From: Bacteroidales bacterium
GTDB taxonomy: Bacteria; Bacteroidota; Bacteroidia; Bacteroidales; UBA4181
Length of the DNA: 64,000 nucleotides
Assembly: GCA_031275285.1 (NCBI GenBank)
Contig: JAISOY010000066.1
Span: 1-64,000 of the forward strand
Direction: 5' to 3'
A model generated the notes under the pieces. The model saw only the letters and a list, made by a program, of their open reading frames with translations. It was not told where the DNA came from and did not search any database. This document shows, in pieces, positions 57,470 to 64,000 of this stretch. The number at the start of each line of letters is the position of its first letter. The first letter of the stretch is position 1. The translations under genes and the position numbers were made by a program.

Positions 57470-59572
57470 ATGAGAAATACAATAATATTTTTATTTATTG
57501 CGATTTTTTCGCTTGCCTCGTGTAAAGAGTATTTGGATATAGTACCCGATGATACCGAGTCGTTGGAAAGTCTTTATGAGACTCGCGAAAACGCCTGGAA
57601 CGGATTGGCGAAAATATACAGTTATATGCCTCAATACGCTGACACCGACGTTTCGCCCTGGATGCTGGGAGACGAATACTTAGGAAAAAAGGTTTGGGAA
57701 ATAGATAACAACAGGTATCATGCCATTCAAATCATGAGAGGCCGTCAAAACGAATCGGATCCGATTCTGGGTTACTGGTCGGGTACCAATGGAGGGCAAA
57801 AACTCTACGAAGGTATCAGGCAATGTAATATCTTTTTAGAGTATATCCATTTGCCGGCAAACATGCTGGACAAGGAAAAAGAAGAATGGAGCGCACAGGC
57901 AAAATTCCTGAAGGCTTATTACCATTTCCTTTTGATACAACGATACGGTCCGGTGATCATCCGCGACGCGACCCTTTCGCTCGATGCGTCTAAAGAAGAA
58001 TTGTATCAGCAACGCTCGAACATAGAAGAATCTTTTAAATATGTGATCAACACGATGAATGAGGCTATTCCCAAATTAAGGGAACAGGCGGTTGGCGAAG
58101 ACGCCGGACAAATTGACCAGCTCGGCGCCAAAGCCATCAAAGCGCGCGTATTGCTCTTCGAGGCAAGTCCGTTTTTTAACGGTAACCGCGACTATTACTC
58201 CACTTTTAAAGACCACAACGATCAGCATTATTTTCCGCAAACCGAAGACCGTGAAAAATGGAAAGCGGTGATAGATGCATGTGATGAAGCGTTGGCTTTG
58301 TGTACAGATTACAATAAAGGACTGTTCCGGTTTGTAGGTGAACCATACCGTTTCGACAGGGAATTTTTTGACACCAACCCTGAACGGATGAGAACCCTGT
58401 ATGATTTGAGGATGTTGCTCCCCACCGCATGGAACAGGGAACTGCTTTGGGGATACACTTTCCTTCCTTTTAACACGGGTCAGGGTATCGGCGGCGGAGC
58501 CAATGTGTTGCACGGAAGGACACAGGTCAAATTCTGGGAAGTGATGAGAACCGTATTAGGCGCAAACGTTGGTTATTCCGGAGACGGCGATGTCGATAAT
58601 TTTGCAAATCAACATTTGGGCGCTACTTTGGCTGTTGCCGAAAGGTATTATACGGAAAATGGTTTGCCCATTGAAGAAGATACGAAATTCAGGTTATGGG
58701 AAAATAAATACAGTCAGGCTGTTACGCCTGTTAAACCTGTAGACAGCGAGGGCAATGTGGATCCCGGAAACCCCGAATATGCGGAATATGCTCATTGGGC
58801 AGGCTATATGCAGGAGGATATGGAAACGGTAAGTTTATACATGAATCGCGAACCGCGTTTTTATGCTAACCTGGGAGTTACCGGTGGTTACTGGCGTGGA
58901 CATTACTTTTTGATAAACTTCAATCCTTATGCCAGCAGTTCCTCTTCCTATATGCTGGCAAGAGACGGTAAACCAAGTATCTATCCCTTTGGTGGCAGGG
59001 AATCATGGAGAAGAGCGGACGATTATTTAGAAACCTGCATCGGGATCCAGAAGTTTGTACATCCCGAATCGTATTCCGGTACGGAAAGGCGTCCGCAGCG
59101 CTATCCTTATCCTATTATCCGTTATGCCGACCTGTTGCTGATGAAAGCAGAAGCGATGAATGAATACTATGGCCCCTCTGATGAAGTATATAGTTTATTG
59201 AACGAAGTGCGTGCAAGAGCCGGTATTCCCAATGTGGAAAAATCATGGGAAGTAGGAGGATTTGCGCTCAACCCCGGAAAACACACCACTCAAGAGGGGC
59301 TGCGCGAAATCATCCTTCAGGAAAGAGGAATCGAATTGGCATTCGAAGGAAGCAGATTCACTGATATGATCCGCCACAAAAGAGCGCCAAAGGAATTCTC
59401 AAAACCGGTATATGGTTGGAACTCGCAGGCCGGCGATTCCGGAGACCAATTCGGTTCCGGGCCGCAAGTGAAACAAATTCGCAGTTTCACCATTACAGAT
59501 TGTCTATGGCCTATCGCAACAAGCGAGTTGAATATTCAGGGAACTTTGAAACAAAATCCCGGATGGAAATAA
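57470..59572 (+). CDS. SusD/RagB-family nutrient-binding lipoprotein, right locus
   Basis: The lipobox LASC and KEYLDIVPDDTESL opening, AKFLKAYYHFLLIQRYGPV, and the C-terminal RGIELAFEGSRFTDMIRHKRAP and LKQNPGW ending identify SusD. It is 700 residues, slightly longer than the left-locus copy owing to insertions in the central loops. It follows susC by 24 bases. It should bind the same or a related glycan as the paralogous left-locus protein, but the loops that decide specificity differ. Confidence 0.92.
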   Translation: MRNTIIFLFIAIFSLASCKEYLDIVPDDTESLESLYETRENAWNGLAKIYSYMPQYADTDVSPWMLGDEYLGKKVWEIDNNRYHAIQIMRGRQNESDPILGYWSGTNGGQKLYEGIRQCNIFLEYIHLPANMLDKEKEEWSAQAKFLKAYYHFLLIQRYGPVIIRDATLSLDASKEELYQQRSNIEESFKYVINTMNEAIPKLREQAVGEDAGQIDQLGAKAIKARVLLFEASPFFNGNRDYYSTFKDHNDQHYFPQTEDREKWKAVIDACDEALALCTDYNKGLFRFVGEPYRFDREFFDTNPERMRTLYDLRMLLPTAWNRELLWGYTFLPFNTGQGIGGGANVLHGRTQVKFWEVMRTVLGANVGYSGDGDVDNFANQHLGATLAVAERYYTENGLPIEEDTKFRLWENKYSQAVTPVKPVDSEGNVDPGNPEYAEYAHWAGYMQEDMETVSLYMNREPRFYANLGVTGGYWRGHYFLINFNPYASSSSSYMLARDGKPSIYPFGGRESWRRADDYLETCIGIQKFVHPESYSGTERRPQRYPYPIIRYADLLLMKAEAMNEYYGPSDEVYSLLNEVRARAGIPNVEKSWEVGGFALNPGKHTTQEGLREIILQERGIELAFEGSRFTDMIRHKRAPKEFSKPVYGWNSQAGDSGDQFGSGPQVKQIRSFTITDCLWPIATSELNIQGTLKQNPGWK

Positions 59573-59598
59573 TCAGTTAAAAAATTAAAAAATAAAAT

Positions 59599-61032
59599 AT
59601 GAAGATTTTCAAAAATTTATTGATCGTGGTTTTTGTAACGGCCATCTTTTTTGCCTGTTCAGAAGAAGACCGCTTTGGAATCAGTTCCGATGATGATACT
59701 GTTCCGGGAGTACCGACAGATGTCAGGGTAGTGCCTTTGGATGGCGGTGCGCGTATTTTTTATAAACTGCCGTCCGACGAACAATTGCTGCAGGTGGTGG
59801 CCGAAGTGATCGAACCGACAACCGGTAAATCGTTCAAATTTTCAGCCTCTTATTACAGGGACTCTTTGGATGTATGGGCATTGGGCGAACAAAGAGAATA
59901 TACCTTCAACATATGGGCTGAAACCCGTGCAGGAAAAAAATCGGCAATGGTGCCGGTTACGGTTACGCCCAAAAAATCGGGTATCTGGCATGTGAAGGAA
60001 TCATTATCCCTGGCGCCGGGCTTTGGCGCATTACTTATCGACTGGCTCAATAAATTGGAGCAAACGATACATTTGCATGTGGAATTGGATTTCCTCCTGA
60101 ATGGTGAACCCAGGAATGTCAAGGCAGTTTATTCATCCAACCTCGATTCGACCCGTTATATTTTCGGAGATTTGCCACATGGAGGAACGGTCAGTGCAAA
60201 AATACATGTTGAAGACATCTATGGTAATTCTACCGATCAATTGGAGGTTTCCAATATTGACTTGCTGAAGGATATGAAAATCCCTAAAAGAGAGCCAAAC
60301 GAGACACCCATATGGGTATTGCCGAAGGCCAACGACTCTATTGACTGGGTACCCATGTGTTTTGGAGATGGGGCCGACGGAAGAATTAACCGGGTCATAG
60401 ACGACGTTCTTGACCTGTTGAACGGATCGTGTAATTATTTGAATACCAACAATAGAGGACGCACCGGAATAGAAGCTGACGGAAATGCAAGATGGAGCCT
60501 GATCATAGATCTGGGTGGTTATTGGCATGTCAGCCGTATTATCACCAATCAGCGCTGGGATTATACGGCGGCCAATCCCAAAAACCGCCTTTACGGAAGT
60601 GAAAATGTCGGGCATTTCGCAATATGGGTGCTGGACGAAGACCAGGAAGGAACCGTCAACCCGAAGTATAACGATGTTCTGCCCCCCAATAGGAGAAACC
60701 ATGGAGAAGACGGATGGAATATATATGGTGAAATGGTCAAAGGCACCTGGGTAAAGCTTTCCGAGCATTATATTCCTACTCCCGTAGGGCTTGCAGCGAT
60801 GGAATATTACCCGCTGGGACTTAAAGGCGATGAATCGTACGTGTTTCCCCAAACACCCGGATACTCCAAACCGATACGCTGGTTCCGCTATGAAGCCATC
60901 GGTGCATTCGAAGCTGAGGGTGGAATCCCATACACAAAACAAAATCATAACTGTCTGTCGGAGATAACGTTGTTTGGAATGCCCGCAGGAGAAGTTGACG
61001 AAGAAAACGTCTATCATCCGATTGCCCCGTAA
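59599..61032 (+). CDS. SusE-position lipoprotein with DUF4959/DUF5126/DUF5000-type domains, right locus
   Basis: The lipobox FFAC leads into a DUF4959-type Ig domain (VPTDVRVVPLDGGARIFYKLPSDEQLL), a second beta domain and a C-terminal discoidin-like module (WSLIIDLGGYWHVSRIITNQRW; IRWFRYEAIGAFEAEGG). It matches the left-locus protein at 29090-30289 domain by domain, with a longer C-terminal half (477 residues). It lies 26 bases after susD and probably binds glycan on the cell surface. Confidence 0.83.
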   Translation: MKIFKNLLIVVFVTAIFFACSEEDRFGISSDDDTVPGVPTDVRVVPLDGGARIFYKLPSDEQLLQVVAEVIEPTTGKSFKFSASYYRDSLDVWALGEQREYTFNIWAETRAGKKSAMVPVTVTPKKSGIWHVKESLSLAPGFGALLIDWLNKLEQTIHLHVELDFLLNGEPRNVKAVYSSNLDSTRYIFGDLPHGGTVSAKIHVEDIYGNSTDQLEVSNIDLLKDMKIPKREPNETPIWVLPKANDSIDWVPMCFGDGADGRINRVIDDVLDLLNGSCNYLNTNNRGRTGIEADGNARWSLIIDLGGYWHVSRIITNQRWDYTAANPKNRLYGSENVGHFAIWVLDEDQEGTVNPKYNDVLPPNRRNHGEDGWNIYGEMVKGTWVKLSEHYIPTPVGLAAMEYYPLGLKGDESYVFPQTPGYSKPIRWFRYEAIGAFEAEGGIPYTKQNHNCLSEITLFGMPAGEVDEENVYHPIAP

Positions 61033-61058
61033 TGATAAATAATAATATTATAAAATAA

Positions 61059-62777
61059 ATGATCGTGAAAAAAATAGCATTATTCATTTTAGCCGTGGCA
61101 GCTTGTTTGGCTTCGTGTAAATCGGGGTTCGACAATATCAGCGACTATGCCACTGAAGAAACCGTGTATCCGGGAAAATACGACACCTGTGTTGTCTCGA
61201 TCGGATACAACAGGCTTGAAATCGATTTACTCCAGGCCAACTTCGAAGAAGTTGACGGTGAGATGGTCAGGAAAGAAACGCCGGTACCGTCAGACAAGAT
61301 CTTTTTAGGCAAAGCAAGCCAGACCGTTGTAGAAGTTGAGGGCGAAAACGAACTACGCGTGTTGAATGGTTTGTTCTCAAGGATAAGTGTCGACGGACTT
61401 AATGAAGCAAGATTATACCGTATCAAGATCTATACCCGGGACGAATTCGGGAATGTATCCGTACCTCAGGAGGCTGCTGAGGTGCCATTTACCGATGCCG
61501 ATATAGAAACATACGATGATGTTCCTGAACCCAAAATTTCTCCCTCGCCGTTTTCGGCAACATTGAGTTGGTCGGCAATAGCCACTCCGATGATGGAATA
61601 TGCCGGTTTGAAATACGGATATTATAATGAGAATGGCGAATTCACCGAAGGTGAAGTGCCTGGAAATGAGGAAATTAATTTCAATATGCAGGATCTGGTC
61701 GGTGAAAAGGACTATTCGGTAGACGTCTATGTTCGTATCATACCGATCAGAGGAGAAATTCCTATTGTCGATACTATTGATTTGAAACGTACCTATCACA
61801 CCACTACCCTTAATGAGGCGGATTATATTGCGTGGTGTAAAGACAAGATGCGAAAAGTGATCAATGTTGGATGGACAACCGATGCTACCGTGTTTTTTGA
61901 AACTGAATCAGATCCAACGCAGATTTTATCCATCATAAAATACGAAGATAAAGATGGTAATAATCAAGAGATTACAGCGTTAAGGGCTGACGGAATTGCA
62001 GTCTTACCTGGCGCAAAATATGGTAGCAGTATTTCTATACACTCCATCTATCAACCTTCCGGATCAACCGCAGAAGTGCCTACTGATGAGTCACAATTCA
62101 CGACCTTGCCTATGGATGATTTTAATACTATACCAGGCACTTTATTGTTCATTGACAGAAGGCACTGGAAAACTGTCTATACACATGCAGGCGGGCTGTC
62201 AACAGATGGTAAGCCCGATCCGGGATACGCTTATCAGGATGCGCATATCGATAATAATATAGAATCGTTCATGGGAATGTCCAAAAGAGGTAAAGAAAGT
62301 AACAAAATAGATGGTGGTAATGAAATGGGGTTTATCATTGACATGAAACATCCGACGCTGTTTAATTCCCTATTGTGGGCTCACAGGGAACAGGGGTATA
62401 CTGAAAATTCCAATAATTTAGGCGGTTTATGGTGGTGGGGTGTTGATGTTTGGGGAACCAATGAATATCTGGGACCTGTCAATAAGTATGAAAACGTGTC
62501 AGGAACCGTTAACGATGACCCGAATACCCAATGGACGTTCATCAAGCGACTCGACTTTTGCATCAATGAAGATGGCACGCCTACTGCAAATAATAAACCA
62601 AGGGCGTTTTTCACTCCCGCTTTGGAACCTACTTCTTATCAAAGACAGCTACCTTTGTTTAACCTCGATGGAAATCATACTTACCGGTACATCAAAGTGC
62701 AGTCTTACAAATTTGATGCAGTGAATAACAACAAAGCATGTGTTGCCGATTTCAGGCTGTATTATAAAGAACCGTGA
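61059..62777 (+). CDS. SusE-position lipoprotein: DUF4998 plus discoidin-like domain, right locus
   Basis: The lipobox LASC is followed by EETVYPGKYDTCVVSIGYNRLEIDL, a DUF4998-type opening. Further Ig-like units follow, then a C-terminal F5/8-like region (GNEMGFIIDMKHPTLFNSLLWAHREQG; YRYIKVQSYKFD). At 572 residues it is 200 longer than its left-locus counterpart. The start ATG at 61059 is followed by a GTG two codons later that could also serve. It is the last cistron before a strong terminator. Confidence 0.78.
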   Translation: MIVKKIALFILAVAACLASCKSGFDNISDYATEETVYPGKYDTCVVSIGYNRLEIDLLQANFEEVDGEMVRKETPVPSDKIFLGKASQTVVEVEGENELRVLNGLFSRISVDGLNEARLYRIKIYTRDEFGNVSVPQEAAEVPFTDADIETYDDVPEPKISPSPFSATLSWSAIATPMMEYAGLKYGYYNENGEFTEGEVPGNEEINFNMQDLVGEKDYSVDVYVRIIPIRGEIPIVDTIDLKRTYHTTTLNEADYIAWCKDKMRKVINVGWTTDATVFFETESDPTQILSIIKYEDKDGNNQEITALRADGIAVLPGAKYGSSISIHSIYQPSGSTAEVPTDESQFTTLPMDDFNTIPGTLLFIDRRHWKTVYTHAGGLSTDGKPDPGYAYQDAHIDNNIESFMGMSKRGKESNKIDGGNEMGFIIDMKHPTLFNSLLWAHREQGYTENSNNLGGLWWWGVDVWGTNEYLGPVNKYENVSGTVNDDPNTQWTFIKRLDFCINEDGTPTANNKPRAFFTPALEPTSYQRQLPLFNLDGNHTYRYIKVQSYKFDAVNNNKACVADFRLYYKEP

Positions 62778-62809
62778 TATTCTTTTTCCCATTTTGAATA
62801 CAAAATAGT

Positions 62810-62845
62810 AACATCCCGGAGATTTTTTAAAATCTCCGGGATGTT
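62810..62845 (+). terminator. Strong terminator of the right SusCD operon
   Basis: A 17-bp perfect stem (arms 62810-62826 and 62829-62845) with a GC-rich core and A/T-rich outer pairs lies 33 bases after the last lipoprotein gene. It separates the operon from the DUF1080 gene. Confidence 0.85.
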
Positions 62846-62916
62846 ATTAATGTTCTTTTGGGAGCATCTACTTTTAATGTATTAATTCGTAGTTTTTAAT
62901 TTTAAAATCATTTAAC

Positions 62917-63615
62917 TTGAAAAGATTTGTAGTTTTTTTTCTCATCATTTGTGAGTTTTCCGGTTATACATACGCACAAATCCCCACCCTGACCAAAAAA
63001 GAAAAAAAGCAGGGATGGATACTTTTGTTCGACGGACAAACCACCAACGGATGGAAAAAAGCAAATGGAAAGCCGTTTCCGGAAAAAGGATGGAAGATAG
63101 AGAACGGCATTTTATCTGTTAACCCGGCAGACGGAAGAGGAGGGGATATTATCACGGAAGAAGAATTCTCAGATTTCGAATTATCTGTTGATTTCAAAAT
63201 AACAAAAGGCGCCAACAGTGGCATTAAGTATTTTATCCTGCCCAATTCAAGCCTGGGATGTGAATTCCAGATACTGGATGATGAAACGCATCCGGATGCA
63301 AAACTGGGAAAAGATGGAAATCATCTCCAGGGTGGATTGTATGATCTGATCCCACCATCTCCCAATAAAAAGGATAAACCGGTGGGGGAATGGAATAATG
63401 CACGCATCATTTCAAAAGGAAATCATGTGGAGCATTGGTTGAACGGAAAGAAGATCCTCTCATTTGAACGGGGAAGCGCAGAATTTGCAGCATATATTGC
63501 CGGTAGTAAATATAAAAACAACAAGGAGTTCGCTACTCCTAAAAAATCATCTATACTATTACAGGATCACGGGGATGTAGTCTATTTCCGGAATATTAAA
63601 ATCAGAAAATTATAA
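62917..63615 (+). CDS. Secreted DUF1080 (3-keto-glycoside hydrolase/lyase-type) protein
   Basis: A concanavalin-like jelly roll with the DUF1080/PF06439 motifs GWILLFDGQTTNGWKK, GGDIITEEEFSDFELSVDFKI and GANSGIKYF, and the ending VYFRNIKIR. Characterised family members cleave 3-keto-glycosides. A TTG at 62917 is the only start giving the signal peptide (KRFVVFFLIICEF to TYAQ), so TTG is chosen. It is 232 residues. It precedes a Gfo/Idh/MocA oxidoreductase by 21 bases, and such oxidoreductases can produce or reduce the 3-keto substrate. Confidence 0.85.
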   Translation: MKRFVVFFLIICEFSGYTYAQIPTLTKKEKKQGWILLFDGQTTNGWKKANGKPFPEKGWKIENGILSVNPADGRGGDIITEEEFSDFELSVDFKITKGANSGIKYFILPNSSLGCEFQILDDETHPDAKLGKDGNHLQGGLYDLIPPSPNKKDKPVGEWNNARIISKGNHVEHWLNGKKILSFERGSAEFAAYIAGSKYKNNKEFATPKKSSILLQDHGDVVYFRNIKIRKL

Positions 63616-63636
63616 TCAACCAATTTTATCAGAATA

Positions 63637-64000
63637 ATGAAAACATATAACAGGAGGGATTTTATTAAAAATACCGGGATAGCTGCAGCCGGTATCGGAT
63701 TATCAGGATTGACCATGCCGCATGTATTTGCCAATGGCTCACCCAATAAGAAGATTGTTGTTGCCGTAATGGGGGTAAATAGCCGGGGTAATCATCTGGC
63801 CAGGTTATTTGCTAAGATGCCGGATTGTGAGGTAGCTTATATCTGTGATGTTGATGAACGGGCCATGAATAAAAGCATTGAAAATATAGCAAAAGTGCAG
63901 GACCGCAGACCTAAAGGTGAAAAAGATTTTCGCAAAGCTTTGGAAGATAAGGGTGTTGATGTTTTAGTAAATGCAACTCCGGACCATTGGCATGCTCCGG
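63637..64000 (+). CDS. Exported Gfo/Idh/MocA-family oxidoreductase (3' end cut by window)
   Basis: The first 121 codons are visible. A twin-arginine signal (NRRDFIKNTG, then an Ala/Gly-rich hydrophobic stretch to FANG) is followed by the NAD(P)-binding fold VVAVMGVNSRGNHLARLF and ICDVD. The conserved TPDHWHAP segment, which contributes to the nicotinamide/substrate pocket, lies at the edge. Family members oxidise or reduce sugar hydroxyls, often at C3. The export signal with tightly bound cofactor is typical of this subfamily in Bacteroidota. It is cotranscribed with the DUF1080 gene. Confidence 0.9.
   Translation, partial: MKTYNRRDFIKNTGIAAAGIGLSGLTMPHVFANGSPNKKIVVAVMGVNSRGNHLARLFAKMPDCEVAYICDVDERAMNKSIENIAKVQDRRPKGEKDFRKALEDKGVDVLVNATPDHWHAP

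Noticed and set aside
60133-61017. 294-codon frame antisense to the right-locus DUF4959-type lipoprotein gene
   Set aside because: A long antisense frame is expected in this GC-richer block; the sense protein has clear domains and operon context.

Overview
The window looks like a chromosomal segment of a Bacteroidales (Bacteroidota) bacterium. The evidence is AT-rich spacers, TAnnTTTG -7 promoter boxes with TTTG near -33, many lipoproteins with SC/AC/GC lipoboxes, and two SusC/SusD polysaccharide utilization loci (PULs). The genus cannot be told from sequence alone. No rRNA, CRISPR array, complete insertion sequence or phage is visible.

Layout. 1-4644: truncated ruvB, divergent der, and a DUF4114 lipoprotein. 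4722-16355: a minus-strand accessory stretch with two secreted FAD-dependent oxidoreductases (one a fusion of two FAD domains), an O-antigen-ligase-like membrane protein, two near-identical secreted paralogs translationally coupled to a lipoprotein with a JAMM-like motif, and a transglutaminase/discoidin lipoprotein. 16345-37477: a large minus-strand PUL. It reads, in transcription order, ECF sigma, FecR anti-sigma, STN-containing SusC, SusD, two SusE-position lipoproteins, a MITE-like insertion, an SGNH hydrolase whose motifs are circularly permuted, FAD oxidoreductase, WbsX/GH99-like lipoprotein, second FAD oxidoreductase, a frameshifted outer-membrane protein gene, GH2, GH105, GH28, and a GH2 N-terminal remnant. 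The GH28/GH105 pair suggests a pectic (galacturonan or rhamnogalacturonan) substrate.

37546-53614: mostly housekeeping genes: tRNA-Cys, clpC, a SAM hydrolase-like enzyme, an RsbU-type phosphatase, an NPD-like protein, a DUF2721 protein, an SBF-like transporter, a YbaK-type editing domain, a PadR regulator with its membrane partner, fhs, a second ECF sigma factor, FKBP-type lipoproteins and kdsB. 53615-54289: a 675-base gap holding an uninterrupted (AG)25 microsatellite, a terminator-like hairpin and a perfect 20-bp GC-rich palindrome. 54290-62777: a second, plus-strand SusC/SusD locus with paralogous partner lipoproteins but no STN domain and no adjacent sigma/anti-sigma pair. After a strong terminator come a DUF1080 protein and a truncated Gfo/Idh/MocA oxidoreductase, a pairing known from 3-keto-glycoside metabolism.

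How it works together: the left PUL is probably switched on by trans-envelope signalling (substrate on SusC, STN, FecR, ECF sigma). SusC/D and the SusE-position lipoproteins bind and import oligosaccharide, and the downstream exported enzymes trim it. The most unusual items are the permuted SGNH hydrolase, the (AG)25 tract upstream of the second SusC, the double-FAD fusion, and the JAMM-like lipoprotein with its duplicated partner genes.
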